Part shown: piece by piece, positions 45,122 to 56,217 of the stretch | How positions within the stretch are numbered: the stretch's first letter is position 1 | Layout: every line of letters starts with the position of its first letter | From: Kosakonia radicincitans DSM 16656 | Lineage (GTDB): Bacteria; Pseudomonadota; Gammaproteobacteria; Enterobacterales; Enterobacteriaceae | Direction of reading: 5' to 3' | DNA: 64,000 nucleotides | Assembly: GCF_000280495.2 (NCBI RefSeq) | Contig: NZ_CP018016.1 | Coordinates: 682,001-746,000, forward strand | Translations under genes and position numbers: made by a program | Notes under the pieces: generated by a model | What the model was told of the DNA's origin: nothing | Database searches by the model: none | The model's input: only the letters and a program-made list of their open reading frames with translations

Positions 45122-47380
45122 ATGAGCGATATGGCAGAGCGCCTTGCGCTGCATGAATTTACGGAAAACGCATACCTGAACTACTCCATGTACGTCATCA
45201 TGGATCGTGCGTTGCCGTTTATCGGTGATGGCCTGAAACCGGTTCAGCGCCGCATCGTTTACGCAATGTCAGAGCTGGGGTTGAACGCCAGCGCGAAGTT
45301 TAAAAAATCCGCCCGTACGGTCGGCGATGTATTGGGTAAATACCATCCGCACGGCGATAGCGCCTGTTACGAAGCGATGGTGCTGATGGCGCAGCCGTTC
45401 TCCTACCGCTATCCGCTGGTGGATGGCCAGGGCAACTGGGGCGCGCCGGACGATCCGAAATCCTTCGCCGCCATGCGTTATACCGAATCCCGCCTGTCGA
45501 AATACGCCGAACTGCTGCTCAGTGAACTGGGCCAGGGCACCGTTGACTGGGTGCCGAACTTCGATGGTACGTTGCAGGAGCCGAAAATGCTGCCTGCACG
45601 GTTGCCGAACATCCTGCTGAACGGCACTACCGGTATTGCGGTTGGGATGGCGACAGACATTCCGCCGCACAACCTGCGTGAAGTGGCGAATGCCGCCATC
45701 GCCCTGATTGAACAGCCGAAAACCACGCTCGATCAACTGCTGGATATTGTGCAGGGGCCGGATTATCCGACTGAAGCAGAGATCATCACCTCCCGCGCTG
45801 AAATTCGTAAAATTTACCAGAACGGTCGCGGCTCGGTGCGCATGCGCGCGGTGTGGAAAAAAGAGGATGGCGCAGTAGTGATCACGGCGCTGCCGCATCA
45901 GGTTTCCGGCGCGCGCGTGCTGGAGCAGATTGCCGCCCAGATGCGCAATAAAAAGCTGCCGATGGTCGATGATCTGCGTGACGAGTCGGATCATGAAAAC
46001 CCGACGCGTCTGGTGATTGTGCCGCGCTCTAATCGCGTGGATATGGAGCAGGTGATGAATCACCTGTTCGCCACCACCGATCTGGAAAAGAGCTATCGCA
46101 TTAACCTGAACATGATCGGTCTGGATGGTCGCCCGGCGGTGAAAAACCTGCTGGAGATCCTTACCGAATGGCTGGCGTTCCGCCGCGATACCGTACGTCG
46201 CCGTCTGAACCATCGTCTGGAGAAAGTGCTTAAACGCCTGCATATCCTTGAAGGTTTGCTGGTGGCGTTTCTCAATATCGACGAAGTGATCGAAATTATC
46301 CGTACTGAAGATGATCCGAAACCGGCGTTGATGTCGCGTTTTGGCATCAGTGAAACGCAGGCGGAAGCGATCCTTGAGTTAAAACTGCGTCATCTCGCCA
46401 AACTGGAAGAGATGAAAATTCGCGGTGAGCAAAACGATCTGGAAAAAGAGCGCGATCAGTTGCAGGCGATCCTGGCTTCCGAGCGCAAGATGGACAATCT
46501 GCTGAAGAAAGAGCTGCAGGCTGATGCCACAGCATTTGGCGACGATCGCCGTTCGCCGCTGCATGAGCGTGAAGAAGCGAAAGCGATGAACGAGCATGAC
46601 ATGCAGCCGTCCGAGCCGGTTACTATCGTGCTGTCGCAAATGGGCTGGGTGCGCAGCGCCAAAGGCCATGACATCGATGCGCAGGGTCTGAGCTACAAAG
46701 CCGGAGACAGCTGGAAGGCGTCGGTAAAAGGTAAGAGCAACCAGCCCGTGGTGTTTATTGATACCACCGGGCGCAGTTACGCTATCGATCCGATTACGCT
46801 GCCGTCTGCGCGCGGCCAGGGCGAACCGTTAACCGGTAAGCTGACGCTGCCGCCGGGCGCGACGGTTGAGCATATGATCATGAGTAACGACGATCAGAAG
46901 CTGCTGATGGCTTCCGATGCTGGTTACGGCTTTGTCTGCACCTTCAACGATTTAGTGGCGCGCAACCGCGCCGGTAAAACGCTGATCAGCCTGCCGGATG
47001 GGGCGAAAGTGATGCCGCCGCTGGCGATCGACAACGATGACGATATGCTGCTGGCCATCACCACCGCAGGGCGTATGCTGATGTTCCCGGTGAGCGAGTT
47101 GCCGCAGTTGTCGAAAGGCAAAGGCAACAAGATCATTGGCATTCCGTCGGCGGATGCGGCGAAAGGTGTTGATAGTCTGGCGCATCTCTATTTGCTGCCG
47201 CCGCTCAGCACGCTGACCATCCACGTCGGCAAACGTAAAATCAAACTGCGTCCGGAAGAGTTGCAGAAAGTGCAGGGCGAGCGCGGACGCCGCGGTACGT
47301 TGATGCGCGGCTTGCAGAAAATCGACCGCGTGGAGATTGATGCACCTTCCCGTCCGACGGTAGGCGATAGCGAAGAATAA
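45122..47380 (+). CDS. parC: DNA topoisomerase IV subunit A
   Basis: This 752-residue breakage-reunion subunit pairs with ParE. The active-site tyrosine is Tyr120 in [12 protein letters not shown]. The quinolone-resistance region reads [13 protein letters not shown], with Ser80 and Glu84 unchanged, i.e. the susceptible-type residues. The C-terminal beta-pinwheel follows (blades around [16 protein letters not shown] and [19 protein letters not shown]). It is preceded by a TGAGGAATC site. The mqsRA toxin-antitoxin genes and ygiV that lie between parC and ygiW in E. coli are absent. Confidence 0.97.
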   Translation: MSDMAERLALHEFTENAYLNYSMYVIMDRALPFIGDGLKPVQRRIVYAMSELGLNASAKFKKSARTVGDVLGKYHPHGDSACYEAMVLMAQPFSYRYPLVDGQGNWGAPDDPKSFAAMRYTESRLSKYAELLLSELGQGTVDWVPNFDGTLQEPKMLPARLPNILLNGTTGIAVGMATDIPPHNLREVANAAIALIEQPKTTLDQLLDIVQGPDYPTEAEIITSRAEIRKIYQNGRGSVRMRAVWKKEDGAVVITALPHQVSGARVLEQIAAQMRNKKLPMVDDLRDESDHENPTRLVIVPRSNRVDMEQVMNHLFATTDLEKSYRINLNMIGLDGRPAVKNLLEILTEWLAFRRDTVRRRLNHRLEKVLKRLHILEGLLVAFLNIDEVIEIIRTEDDPKPALMSRFGISETQAEAILELKLRHLAKLEEMKIRGEQNDLEKERDQLQAILASERKMDNLLKKELQADATAFGDDRRSPLHEREEAKAMNEHDMQPSEPVTIVLSQMGWVRSAKGHDIDAQGLSYKAGDSWKASVKGKSNQPVVFIDTTGRSYAIDPITLPSARGQGEPLTGKLTLPPGATVEHMIMSNDDQKLLMASDAGYGFVCTFNDLVARNRAGKTLISLPDGAKVMPPLAIDNDDDMLLAITTAGRMLMFPVSELPQLSKGKGNKIIGIPSADAAKGVDSLAHLYLLPPLSTLTIHVGKRKIKLRPEELQKVQGERGRRGTLMRGLQKIDRVEIDAPSRPTVGDSEE

Positions 47381-47391
47381 TCTTCCTAAAG

Positions 47392-47421
47392 TGTGCGCCT
47401 CTCCTTCCTGGAGGGGCGCAT
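47392..47421 (+). terminator. Hairpin downstream of parC
   Basis: TGTGCGCC-TCTCC and GGAG-GGGCGCA arms form a strong imperfect stem around TTCCT, just after the parC stop. There is no clear T-run, so it may be a weak terminator or a stabilising hairpin before plsC. Confidence 0.4.
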
Positions 47422-47602
47422 GTACACGTAAAATTTCCCGTAAAAGCGTTGTTTATTCGTGCATTGCGATTAACAATACGTTGTTTTAAAGGCCGCATAA
47501 CAAAAAGTCCAGACCAGGTAATGGTCATTGGTGGCACAGCCTGTTTTAGCATCATTGCAGGCATGGATATTATGCTCAAAGGTATGGGCTTCAGAGGTCG
47601 CT

Positions 47603-48340
47603 ATGCTATTCATTTTTCGTGTAATCATCGTTGTTATTTACTCCATTCTGGTGTGCGTATTCGGGTCAATCTACTGTCTGTTCAGTCCGCGTAATCCTAA
47701 GCATGTCGCCACGTTCGGCCATATGTTTGGTCGGCTTGCGCCGGTACTTGGGCTGAAAGTAGAAACTCGCCTGCCGCCGGGCGCTGAGAAATTCGGTAAC
47801 GCGATTTACATCGCCAACCACCAGAACAACTACGATATGGTTACGGCGTCCAGCATTGTGCTGCCGCCAACGGTGACGGTGGGCAAAAAGAGCCTGCTGT
47901 GGATCCCGTTTTTCGGCCAGCTTTACTGGCTGGCTGGCAACCTGCTGATCGACCGTGATAACCGTGCGAAAGCGCACGGCACCATTGCTCAGGTGGTGAA
48001 ACAGATCCAGAAACGCAATATCTCTGTCTGGATGTTCCCGGAAGGCACCCGTAGCCGTGGACGCGGTCTGCTGCCGTTTAAAACCGGCGCATTTCACGCG
48101 GCGATTGCGGCGGGCGTGCCGATTATCCCGGTTTGTGTTTCTACCACCTCTAACAAAATCAACCTTAACCGCCTGCGCAACGGGCTGGCGATTGTTGAGA
48201 TGCTGCCGCCTATTGATGTGGCGCAGTTTGGTAAAGATCAGGTTCGCCAGTTGGCGATGCACTGCCATGATCTGATGGCAAAGAAGATTGAAGAGCTTGA
48301 TAAAGAAGTTGCCGAACGCGAAGCAGCCGGCCGGGTTTAA
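47603..48340 (+). CDS. plsC: 1-acylglycerol-3-phosphate O-acyltransferase
   Basis: This 245-residue inner-membrane enzyme adds the second acyl chain to lysophosphatidic acid to give phosphatidic acid. It has an N-terminal membrane helix, the catalytic HX4D motif (NHQNNYD, about residue 73) and the phosphate-binding FPEGTRSRG. The ATG at 47603 gives MLFIFRVIIVVIYSILVC, as in E. coli, with AGAGG upstream; a longer frame from 47528 lacks support. It is followed by ftsP, the usual order. Confidence 0.95.
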   Translation: MLFIFRVIIVVIYSILVCVFGSIYCLFSPRNPKHVATFGHMFGRLAPVLGLKVETRLPPGAEKFGNAIYIANHQNNYDMVTASSIVLPPTVTVGKKSLLWIPFFGQLYWLAGNLLIDRDNRAKAHGTIAQVVKQIQKRNISVWMFPEGTRSRGRGLLPFKTGAFHAAIAAGVPIIPVCVSTTSNKINLNRLRNGLAIVEMLPPIDVAQFGKDQVRQLAMHCHDLMAKKIEELDKEVAEREAAGRV

Positions 48341-48412
48341 TCTTTCGTCACAAAGCAAGTCCGGCGGCGGTATCGCTTTCGGCGTATTGAGTTAGTTTTA
48401 CACGGAGCAAAT

Positions 48413-49825
48413 ATGTCACTCAGTCGGCGTCAGTTTCTTCAGGCATCAGGAGTTGCGCTTTGTGCAGGCGCGGTGCCGCTGAGGGCAAATGCTGCCGGGC
48501 AGCAACCCCCGCTGCCGGTTCCTCCTCTACTGGAATCGCGACGCGGCCAGCCGCTATTTATGACGCTGCAACGCGCGCACTGGTCATTTGCTACCGGTAC
48601 CCGCGCGCAGGTTTCCGGCATTAATGGGCGTTATCTGGGGCCGACCATTCGCGTCTGGAACGGTGACGACGTTAAGCTGATTTACAGTAACCGGCTGGCG
48701 GAGAATGTCGCCATGACCGTCAGCGGTTTGCAGGTGCCAGGCCCGCTAATGGGCGGTGCCGCGCGGATGATGACGGCGAACAACGACTGGGCGCCGGTGC
48801 TGCCGATCCGCCAGAGCGCGGCGACGCTGTGGTATCACGCCAACACGCCGAACCGCAGCGCTCAACAGGTTTACAGCGGCCTTGCCGGTATGTGGCTGGT
48901 GGAAGATGAAATCAGCAAATCGCTGCCGGTGCCGAACCACTACGGCGTGGATGATTTTCCGGTCATTATTCAGGACAAAAGGCTGGATAACTTCGGTACG
49001 CCGGAGTACAGCGAGCCGGGGAGCGGCGGATTTGTCGGCGATACCCTGATGGTGAACGGCGCGCAAAGCCCGTATGTTGAAGTCTCGCGCGGGTGGGTGC
49101 GCCTGCGCTTACTGAATGCCTCCAATTCCCGCCGCTATCAGTTGCAAATGAGCGATGGCCGCGCGCTGCATGTGATTGCGGGCGATCAGGGGTTTTTACC
49201 TGCGCCCGTTTCCGTGAAACAACTGTCGCTGGCGCCCGGCGAGCGTCGCGAAGTGCTGGTGGATATGACCAACGGCGATGAAGTGTCGATCACCTGCGGT
49301 GAGGCGGCGAGTTTGATGGACAGACTGCGCGGCATTTTTGAGCCGTCCAGCATTTTAATCTCTACGCTGGTGCTGACGCTGCGTCCGACCGGGCTGCTGC
49401 CGCTGGTAACTGATACGCTGCCGATGCGTCTGCTGCCGTCCGATGTCCTGGCCGGCACGCCGACGCGCAGCCGCGATATTACGTTGGGCAGCGATCCGGG
49501 CATTAACGGTCAATTGTGGGACACGCAGCGTATTGATATCACCACACAGCAAGGGATATGGGAACGCTGGACCGTGCGCGCAGAAATGCCGCAGTCGTTC
49601 CACATTGAAGGCGTAATGTTCCTCGTGCGCAACGTGAACGGCGCGCTGCCGTTCCCGGAAGATCGGGGCTGGAAAGACACGGTGTGGATCGACGGGCAGG
49701 TTGAACTGCTGGTGTGGTTTGGTCAGCCTTCATGGCCGCACTTTCCTTTTCAGTTCCAGAGCCAGACGCTGGAAATGGCCGATCGTGGCTCGGTGGGGCA
49801 ACTGCTGGTCAACCCGTCGGCGTAA
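48413..49825 (+). CDS. ftsP: Cell-division protein FtsP (SufI)
   Basis: This 470-residue Tat-exported periplasmic protein has a multicopper-oxidase fold. The twin-arginine signal SLSRRQFLQASG is at residues 2-13 and is cut near RANA-AG. The fold domains follow, but the copper-binding His clusters of real oxidases are not seen, consistent with the non-enzymatic FtsP. It stabilises the divisome under stress. It follows plsC in what looks like a parC-plsC-ftsP run, with an ACGGAGCA ribosome-binding site. Confidence 0.94.
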   Translation: MSLSRRQFLQASGVALCAGAVPLRANAAGQQPPLPVPPLLESRRGQPLFMTLQRAHWSFATGTRAQVSGINGRYLGPTIRVWNGDDVKLIYSNRLAENVAMTVSGLQVPGPLMGGAARMMTANNDWAPVLPIRQSAATLWYHANTPNRSAQQVYSGLAGMWLVEDEISKSLPVPNHYGVDDFPVIIQDKRLDNFGTPEYSEPGSGGFVGDTLMVNGAQSPYVEVSRGWVRLRLLNASNSRRYQLQMSDGRALHVIAGDQGFLPAPVSVKQLSLAPGERREVLVDMTNGDEVSITCGEAASLMDRLRGIFEPSSILISTLVLTLRPTGLLPLVTDTLPMRLLPSDVLAGTPTRSRDITLGSDPGINGQLWDTQRIDITTQQGIWERWTVRAEMPQSFHIEGVMFLVRNVNGALPFPEDRGWKDTVWIDGQVELLVWFGQPSWPHFPFQFQSQTLEMADRGSVGQLLVNPSA

Positions 49826-49832
49826 ATTCCAC

Positions 49833-49857
49833 AGCCTGATAAAGCACTTATCAGGCT
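49833..49857 (+). terminator. Hairpin downstream of ftsP
   Basis: A perfect AGCCTGATAA/TTATCAGGCT stem with a 5-nt loop is followed by TATGTTT, only loosely T-rich. It is probably the end of the plsC-ftsP transcript. Confidence 0.55.
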
Positions 49858-49976
49858 TATGTTTCCTGAGCTTTTTGGGCACCGGAAACAAGCGCGTAAT
49901 ACTCCTTCATTTCCCGCTACAATCCGGCGTATAATCGCCGGCCTTTGATTATTTTTTTACCAATTTTGGAAGCAAA

Positions 49977-52160
49977 ATGAGCGCAATATCCCTGATCCAG
50001 CCGGATCGTGACCTTTTCTCCTGGCCCCAGTACTGGGCGGCCTGCTTCGGCCCTGCGCCTTTTTTGCCGATGATGCGCGAAGAGATGGATCAACTTGGCT
50101 GGGATAGCTGCGACATTATTCTGGTTACCGGCGATGCGTATGTCGATCACCCGAGCTTCGGCATGGCGATTTGCGGCCGTATGCTGGAAGCGCAGGGTTT
50201 CCGCGTCGGCATCATTTCGCAGCCGGACTGGAACAGCAAAGACGACTTTATGCGTCTGGGCAAACCAAACCTGTTCTTCGGCGTAACCGCCGGAAACATG
50301 GACTCGATGATCAACCGCTATACCGCCGATCGTAAGCTGCGCCACGACGATGCCTACACGGCAGATAACGTTGCCGGTAAACGTCCGGATCGCGCCACGC
50401 TGGTGTATACCCAGCGCTGCAAAGAGGCGTGGAAAGATGTGCCGGTGATCCTTGGCGGTATTGAAGCCAGCCTGCGACGTACCGCGCATTACGATTACTG
50501 GTCTGATACCGTGCGCCGCTCGGTGTTGATCGATGCCAAAGCGGACATGCTGATGTTCGGCAACGGTGAACGCCCGCTGGTTGAAGTGGCGCACCGCCTT
50601 GCCGCCGGAGAACCGATCGCGGAGATCCGCGATGTTCGTAACACGGCGATCATAGTTAAGGAAGCGTTGCCGGGCTGGAGCGGGGTGGATTCCACCCGTC
50701 TGGATACGCCGGGCAAAATCGATCCGATCCCGCATCCTTATGGTGAAGATCTGCCGTGCGCGGATAATAAACCGGTCGCACCGCAGGCACAGGAAGTGAA
50801 GCGCGTCACCGTTCAGCCGCCGCGCCCGAAACCGTGGGAGAAAACCTACGTGCTGTTGCCTTCCTACGAGAAGGTAAAAAGCGACAAGGTGCTCTACGCG
50901 CATGCGTCGCGTATTTTGCATCATGAAACTAACCCCGGTTGCGCCCGTGCGCTGTTACAAAAGCATGGCGATCGTTATATCTGGATCAACCCGCCAGCGA
51001 TTCCGCTCTCCACTGAAGAGATGGACAGCGTTTTTGCACTGCCGTACCAGCGCGTGCCGCATCCGTCATACGGTAAGAGCCGTATTCCGGCGTACGAGAT
51101 GATCCGCTTTTCGATCAACATCATGCGCGGCTGTTTTGGCGGTTGCTCTTTCTGTTCCATCACCGAGCATGAAGGGCGCATTATTCAGAGCCGCTCTGAA
51201 GATTCGATTATCAATGAAATCGAAGCGATCCGTGATTCGGTGCCAGGTTTTACCGGCGTGATTTCCGATCTGGGCGGCCCGACGGCCAACATGTATATGT
51301 TGCGCTGCAAATCGCCGCGCGCGGAGCAAACCTGCCGTCGTCTCTCCTGTGTTTATCCGGATATCTGTCCGCACATGGACACCAACCATCAGCCGACTAT
51401 CGATCTTTATCGCCGTGCGCGTAGCCTGAAAGGTATCAAGAAGATCCTGATTGCCTCTGGTGTGCGTTACGATCTGGCGGTGGAAGATCCGCGTTATGTG
51501 AAGGAACTGGCGACGCACCACGTTGGTGGTTACCTGAAGATCGCCCCTGAGCATACCGAAGAGGGGCCGCTGTCGAAAATGATGAAGCCGGGCATGGGCA
51601 GCTACGATCGCTTTAAACAGCTGTTCGATACCTATTCGAAAGAGGCGGGTAAGGAGCAGTATCTGATCCCGTACTTTATCTCGGCGCACCCGGGCACGCG
51701 TGATGAGGATATGGTGAACCTGGCGCTGTGGCTGAAACGCCACCGTTTCCGTCTCGACCAGGTGCAGAACTTCTATCCTTCGCCGCTGGCTAACTCAACC
51801 ACCATGTATTACACCGGCAAAAACCCGCTGTCGAAAATCGACTACAAGAGCGAGGAAGTGGTGGTGCCGAAAGGGGATAAACAGCGTCGTCTGCATAAAG
51901 CGCTGCTGCGTTACCACGATCCGGCGAACTGGCCGCTGCTGCGCGAAGCGCTGGAAGCGATGGGCAAAAAACATCTGATCGGTTCACGCCGTGATTGTCT
52001 GGTGCCTGCGCCGACGATGGACGAGATGTGCGAAGCACGCCGCCAGAATCGCCAGTCGCGCCCGGCACTGACCAAACACACGCCGATTGTGCACCAGCGC
52101 AGCAACGGCAAGAGCGCCGCTGCGGCACCGGCGAAAAAGCGCGCACCGCGCGTTCGTTAA
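49977..52160 (+). CDS. ygiQ: Radical SAM protein YgiQ
   Basis: This 727-residue protein of the UPF0313 family has an N-terminal region with a B12-binding-like fold ([15 protein letters not shown]), then the radical SAM iron-sulfur motif [16 protein letters not shown] (CxxxCxxC, about residue 387). A DUF3362-type C-terminal part ends in a Lys/Ala/Arg-rich tail. The reaction is unknown. The GGAAGC site is close to the ATG, which gives the family start [14 protein letters not shown]. It is a single-gene unit ended by a strong terminator. Confidence 0.95.
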   Translation: MSAISLIQPDRDLFSWPQYWAACFGPAPFLPMMREEMDQLGWDSCDIILVTGDAYVDHPSFGMAICGRMLEAQGFRVGIISQPDWNSKDDFMRLGKPNLFFGVTAGNMDSMINRYTADRKLRHDDAYTADNVAGKRPDRATLVYTQRCKEAWKDVPVILGGIEASLRRTAHYDYWSDTVRRSVLIDAKADMLMFGNGERPLVEVAHRLAAGEPIAEIRDVRNTAIIVKEALPGWSGVDSTRLDTPGKIDPIPHPYGEDLPCADNKPVAPQAQEVKRVTVQPPRPKPWEKTYVLLPSYEKVKSDKVLYAHASRILHHETNPGCARALLQKHGDRYIWINPPAIPLSTEEMDSVFALPYQRVPHPSYGKSRIPAYEMIRFSINIMRGCFGGCSFCSITEHEGRIIQSRSEDSIINEIEAIRDSVPGFTGVISDLGGPTANMYMLRCKSPRAEQTCRRLSCVYPDICPHMDTNHQPTIDLYRRARSLKGIKKILIASGVRYDLAVEDPRYVKELATHHVGGYLKIAPEHTEEGPLSKMMKPGMGSYDRFKQLFDTYSKEAGKEQYLIPYFISAHPGTRDEDMVNLALWLKRHRFRLDQVQNFYPSPLANSTTMYYTGKNPLSKIDYKSEEVVVPKGDKQRRLHKALLRYHDPANWPLLREALEAMGKKHLIGSRRDCLVPAPTMDEMCEARRQNRQSRPALTKHTPIVHQRSNGKSAAAAPAKKRAPRVR

Positions 52161-52167
52161 GCGCAAT

Positions 52168-52196
52168 AAAAAACCCGGCAAAAAAGCCGGGTTTTG
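52168..52196 (+). terminator. Rho-independent terminator between ygiQ and dkgA
   Basis: An AAAAACCCGGC/GCCGGGTTTTG stem with an A-rich loop is flanked by A and T tracts, so it may serve both convergent genes. Confidence 0.88.
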
Positions 52197-52220
52197 TTTA
52201 TCAATAAACCGGATAAGACA

Positions 52221-53048
52221 TTAACCACCGAACTGATCCGGATCTGGCCCCAGCCGTTTGCCCTGTTCCAGTTTGGCGATTTCCGCCAGCTCATCTTTGT
52301 CCAGACGGAAATCCCAGACATTGAAGTTCTCGGCAATACGCGCCGGCGTGACCGATTTCGGGATCACTATCAGCCCGCTGTCGAGATGCCAGCGGATCAC
52401 CACCTGCGCCGGTGTTTTGCCGTATTTATCCGCCAGATCGCGGATAATTTTCTGATCAAAAACCCCTTCGCCGCCCTGCGCCAGCGGGCTCCAGGATTCA
52501 GTCTGGATCTTGTGTGTGGCATTCCAGGCATGGAGCTGGCGCTGCTGCATCAGCGGATGCAACTCGATCTGGTTGATCACTGGCACTACGCCGGTTTCAT
52601 CGATGATCTTTTGCAGATGATGAACCTGGAAGTTGCACACGCCGATGCTCTTCACCAGTCCCTGTTTTTGCAGTTCGATCATGCCCTTCCAGGCGTCCAC
52701 GTAATGATCGATCGCCGGAACCGGCCAGTGCATCAGCCAGAGATCGATATAGTCGAGCTGGAGCTTTTTCAGGCTCTCCTGCAGGGCTTCTGCCGGTCGT
52801 TTCTGATCATCGTTCCACAGTTTGGTGGTGATAAAGAGTTCCTCGCGCGCCACGCCTGCACTGGCTAATGCTTTGCCAACGCCGTCTTCATTTTTGTAGG
52901 CCGTTGCGGTATCGATAGAACGATAGCCCACTTCCAGTGCTTTATGAATGGCGGTTACCACTTCCTCGTTGCTTGCTTTCCACACGCCAAGGCCGAGCTG
53001 CGGCATCAGGTTGCCATCGGAAAGCTTAATCACGGTGGGATGTGTCAT
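52221..53048 (-). CDS. dkgA: 2,5-diketo-D-gluconate reductase A / methylglyoxal reductase
   Basis: This 275-residue aldo-keto reductase has the catalytic tetrad Asp/Tyr (DTATAYKNE), Lys (TTKLWN) and His (LMHWPVP), plus the NADPH phosphate site PKSVTPARI. In E. coli (YqhE) it reduces methylglyoxal and 2,5-diketogluconate. It lies downstream of yqhD on the same strand, and both are induced by YqhC in response to reactive aldehydes. A perfect 9-bp hairpin occupies the gap to yqhD. Confidence 0.94.
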   Translation of the reverse strand: MTHPTVIKLSDGNLMPQLGLGVWKASNEEVVTAIHKALEVGYRSIDTATAYKNEDGVGKALASAGVAREELFITTKLWNDDQKRPAEALQESLKKLQLDYIDLWLMHWPVPAIDHYVDAWKGMIELQKQGLVKSIGVCNFQVHHLQKIIDETGVVPVINQIELHPLMQQRQLHAWNATHKIQTESWSPLAQGGEGVFDQKIIRDLADKYGKTPAQVVIRWHLDSGLIVIPKSVTPARIAENFNVWDFRLDKDELAEIAKLEQGKRLGPDPDQFGG

Positions 53049-53068
53049 GCATTTCTCCTTTCAATGGG

Positions 53069-53091
53069 CTTACCGGGACAAGCCCGGTAAG
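53069..53091 (-). terminator. Intergenic hairpin between yqhD and dkgA
   Basis: CTTACCGGG/CCCGGTAAG form a perfect 9-bp stem with a 5-nt loop and no T-run. It is likely to protect or partly attenuate the yqhD-dkgA transcript. A REP-type origin is also possible. Confidence 0.4.
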
Positions 53092-53149
53092 GTGGTTTGC
53101 CTTAAGTGTGGTCGAAAAAACCAAAAACGGAAGCCGGGCTTTTCAGTGC

Positions 53150-54313
53150 TTAGCGTGCCGCTTCGTAGATACGACGGCTGACATCCAGCGTAATATCGTG
53201 ATGTTCGCCAAGTTGCGTCATGCCATGTTCTTCCAGTTTCGCCAGCAGCGCCGGGATGGAGCTACCGTCAAGGCCGTAGCCGGAAAGGCGCGTCGGTACG
53301 CCCATGCGTTCGAAGAAGTTGCGGGTGGCTGCGATTGCGGCATCAATGCGCTCATTTTCGGAACCTTCAGTGATATTCCATACGCGTTCTGCGTATTGCA
53401 GCAGTTTTTCGCGTTTGGTTTCACGTTTTTCATTCCACAGCGCCGGCAGCACAATCGCCAGTGTCTGCGCGTGATCCAGCCCGTGCATTGCAGTCAGTTC
53501 ATGGCCCAGCATATGGGTTGCCCAGTCCTGCGGGACGCCCGCGCCAATCAGACCGTTCAGCGCCTGTGTCGCTGCCCACATCACGTTGGCACGAACATCG
53601 TAGTTTTCCGGTTCCTGCAATGCTTTCGGGCCTTCTTCGATAAGCGTCAGCAGAATACCTTCGGCAAAGCGATCCTGAATTTTGCCGTTCACCGGATAAG
53701 TGACGTACTGCTCAACGGTGTGCACGAACGCATCGACCACACCATTCGCCACCTGGCGCGGCGGCAGAGTGTAGGTGTAAACCGGATCCAGCACGGCAAA
53801 CACCGGCTGGACGAACGCCGAGTGGAATGCCTGCTTGTCACCCGTGGCTTTGCGTGAAACCACGGCACCGGCATTGGATTCAGAGCCGGTAGCGGGCAGT
53901 GTCAGCACGGAACCCATCGGAATGGCGCTTTTGATTTCTCTGCCGCCGGTTTGCAGGATGTGCCACGGATCAACGCCATCAGCATAGTTTGCCGCAGCGG
54001 CGATAAATTTGGTGCCGTCCAGCACAGAGCCCCCGCCCACGGCCAGCAGGAAGGTAACGTTTTCTTCGCGGACAATTTTTACGGCTTTCATCAGGGTTTC
54101 GTACGTCGGGTTTGGTTCGATACCGCTGAATTCAAGAATGTCCAGCCCTTCCAGTGCGCTGTAAACCTGATCCAGTACGCCGTTTTTCTTCACGCTGCCG
54201 CCACCATAAGTGATCAGCACGCGCGCGCCAGTTGGGATTTGCCCACGCAGGTCGGCAATCGCGCCTTTACCAAACAGAATGCGGGTCGGGGTATGCAGAT
54301 TGAAGTTGTTCAT
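53150..54313 (-). CDS. yqhD: NADPH-dependent aldehyde reductase YqhD
   Basis: This 387-residue iron-containing-alcohol-dehydrogenase family enzyme reduces short-chain and lipid-peroxidation aldehydes and is a defence against glyoxal. Motifs are the cofactor loop AVGGGSVLDGTKF and the metal-site histidines in GHELTAMHGLDHAQT. The start at 54313 gives MNNFNLHTPTRILFGKG and exactly the E. coli length; 53 upstream codons in frame cover the promoter and are rejected. Regulated by the divergent YqhC. Confidence 0.96.
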   Translation of the reverse strand: MNNFNLHTPTRILFGKGAIADLRGQIPTGARVLITYGGGSVKKNGVLDQVYSALEGLDILEFSGIEPNPTYETLMKAVKIVREENVTFLLAVGGGSVLDGTKFIAAAANYADGVDPWHILQTGGREIKSAIPMGSVLTLPATGSESNAGAVVSRKATGDKQAFHSAFVQPVFAVLDPVYTYTLPPRQVANGVVDAFVHTVEQYVTYPVNGKIQDRFAEGILLTLIEEGPKALQEPENYDVRANVMWAATQALNGLIGAGVPQDWATHMLGHELTAMHGLDHAQTLAIVLPALWNEKRETKREKLLQYAERVWNITEGSENERIDAAIAATRNFFERMGVPTRLSGYGLDGSSIPALLAKLEEHGMTQLGEHHDITLDVSRRIYEAAR

Positions 54314-54510
54314 TGCTCGTTCCCTTCTAACTAGAGGTGAAAGAAAAAGGAGGCAGCGGACTGCCTGATGACGGTTATTGTGGGCGTGCGCGTCCACTCT
54401 CTCAATGCACATTCCTGCCGATGTCTTGCCTGTTTCTCCATGCGGCTGGAGAAAAAGCACAAAACTCTGCACACTGTGTTCGTCAAAATGTCTTGCCGGA
54501 GTAGCGAAAA

Positions 54511-55410
54511 ATGAAGCGTGAAGAGATTTGCCTGCAACTGACAGAAAAAATTAAACGACTGAAAATTAATGAAAACCGTCTGGCTGAGTTATTGCCGGAT
54601 ATTCGCCTGCTGTATGGTACGCAGCCGGGAACCCGTACGCCGGTGATGTACCAGCCAGGGATCGTTTTTCTCTTTTCCGGCCATAAAATTGGTTATATCA
54701 ATGAAAGGGTGTTCCGTTATGACACCAATGAATATTTGCTGCTGACGGTTCCGCTGCCGTTTGAGTGCGAAACCTTCGCTACGCCGGAGGTGCCGTTGGC
54801 GGGGCTGCGCCTAAATGTCGATATCCTGCAATTGCAGGAGCTGCTGATGGATATTGGTGAAGACGAATATTTCCACCCTGGCGCTGCGGCCAGCGGTATC
54901 AACTCAGCGGTGCTGTCGGAAGAGATCCTCTGCGCGGCAGAACGTTTGCTGGATGTGATGGAGCATCCGCTGGATGCCCGTATTCTCGGTAAGCAGATTA
55001 TCCGCGAAATGCTGTACCACGTGCTGACCGGGCCGCGCGGCGAAGCGCTGCTGGCGTTGGTCAGCCGTCAAACGCATTTCAGCCTGATCAGCCGCGTGCT
55101 GAAACGTATTGAAAGCCAGTACACGGAAAACCTGAGCGTGGATCAGCTGGCGGCGGAAGCCAATATGAGCGTCTCGGCGTTTCACCACAACTTTAAGTCA
55201 GTTACCAGCACGTCGCCGTTGCAGTATTTGAAAACATTTCGCCTGCACAAAGCGCGGATGCTGATGGTGCATGACGGCATGAAAGCCAGCGCGGCGGCAA
55301 TACGCGTAGGGTATGAAAGCCCGTCGCAATTCAGCCGCGAATTTAAGCGGTATTTCGGCCTGACGCCGGGTGAAGATGTGGCAAGGATCCGCCTGATACA
55401 GGGCGCGTAA
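54511..55410 (+). CDS. yqhC: AraC-family activator YqhC
   Basis: The 299-residue protein has an N-terminal sensing domain of the AraC_N type ([30 protein letters not shown]) and a C-terminal AraC DNA-binding domain ([25 protein letters not shown] and [22 protein letters not shown]). It is divergent from yqhD-dkgA, which its E. coli counterpart activates on exposure to reactive aldehydes. An AGTAGCGAAAA region precedes the ATG. It ends near a CCCTCTCC/GGAGAGGG hairpin. Confidence 0.93.
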   Translation: MKREEICLQLTEKIKRLKINENRLAELLPDIRLLYGTQPGTRTPVMYQPGIVFLFSGHKIGYINERVFRYDTNEYLLLTVPLPFECETFATPEVPLAGLRLNVDILQLQELLMDIGEDEYFHPGAAASGINSAVLSEEILCAAERLLDVMEHPLDARILGKQIIREMLYHVLTGPRGEALLALVSRQTHFSLISRVLKRIESQYTENLSVDQLAAEANMSVSAFHHNFKSVTSTSPLQYLKTFRLHKARMLMVHDGMKASAAAIRVGYESPSQFSREFKRYFGLTPGEDVARIRLIQGA

Positions 55411-55414
55411 TTTA

Positions 55415-55436
55415 CCCTCTCCCAAAGCGGAGAGGG
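55415..55436. terminator. Hairpin between convergent yqhC and yghB
   Basis: CCCTCTCC/GGAGAGGG make an 8-bp stem with a CAAAGC loop directly after yqhC. No T-run on either side, so termination is plausible but not certain. Confidence 0.45.
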
Positions 55437-55441
55437 GAGAA

Positions 55442-56101
55442 TCAGGCGTTGCAATACTTTTTCTTCAGCACCACGGTGACCGCGCCGACAAGGCCAATCA
55501 CCAGCAGGAACAGCGGCAGCAGCATCAGGAAGGTCATCACCTGGTCTTCATGACGTTTGACGAAAGGGATCATGCTGATGGCATAGCCCAGCGACATCAC
55601 CACGCCAACCCACAGCAGCGCGCTCAGCCAGTTAAACAGCTGGAAGCGGCGGTTCGACAGGCCGGAAATACCCGCCATGGTAGGCAGCAGCGTGCGCACA
55701 AACGCAAGAAAGCGACCGGCCAGCAGCGCCAGCAGACCATGACGGTCAAACATATAAGTCGCCCGTTCGTGATATTTCACTGGCAGATGCGATAGCCAGC
55801 TCTTTACCACCCGCGTATTGCCGAGCCATTTCCCTTGCAGATAACTCAGCCAGCAGCCGAGGCTGGCAGCGGTGGTGAGGATCGCGAGGGTGGAGATGAA
55901 GTCCATGCAGCCGCGCGCAACCAGTGCGCCCGCGAGCAGTAAAAGGCTGTCGCCCGGTAAAAATGAGGCAGGAAGCAAGCCGTTTTCTAAAAACAACGTA
56001 GCAAACATAACCAGATAAACGACACCGACAACATGTGGATTTGCCAGCGCAGCAAAGTCGTGATGCCAGAGCGCAGCAATAATATCTTGAATAACAGCCA
56101 T
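55442..56101 (-). CDS. yghB: DedA-family membrane protein YghB
   Basis: This 219-residue inner-membrane DedA/SNARE-associated protein has conserved [40 protein letters not shown] and basic-loop residues. Members are linked to undecaprenyl-phosphate or phospholipid translocation and to the proton-motive force; in E. coli, YghB and YqjA are partly redundant for cell division and drug tolerance. Starts [14 protein letters not shown] as in E. coli, with a GGAAAG site upstream. It stands alone next to metC. Confidence 0.94.
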   Translation of the reverse strand: MAVIQDIIAALWHHDFAALANPHVVGVVYLVMFATLFLENGLLPASFLPGDSLLLLAGALVARGCMDFISTLAILTTAASLGCWLSYLQGKWLGNTRVVKSWLSHLPVKYHERATYMFDRHGLLALLAGRFLAFVRTLLPTMAGISGLSNRRFQLFNWLSALLWVGVVMSLGYAISMIPFVKRHEDQVMTFLMLLPLFLLVIGLVGAVTVVLKKKYCNA

Positions 56102-56217
56102 GGACTTTCCTGTGGTACTGCGTAGAGGAGGCTATTGTACTCCAACTCGCCTGAAACACCTTGATCCGGGGCGCAAGAAATAAGAAATTTCCCGCCTTGC
56201 TGCCCCGGTCGCCAGGT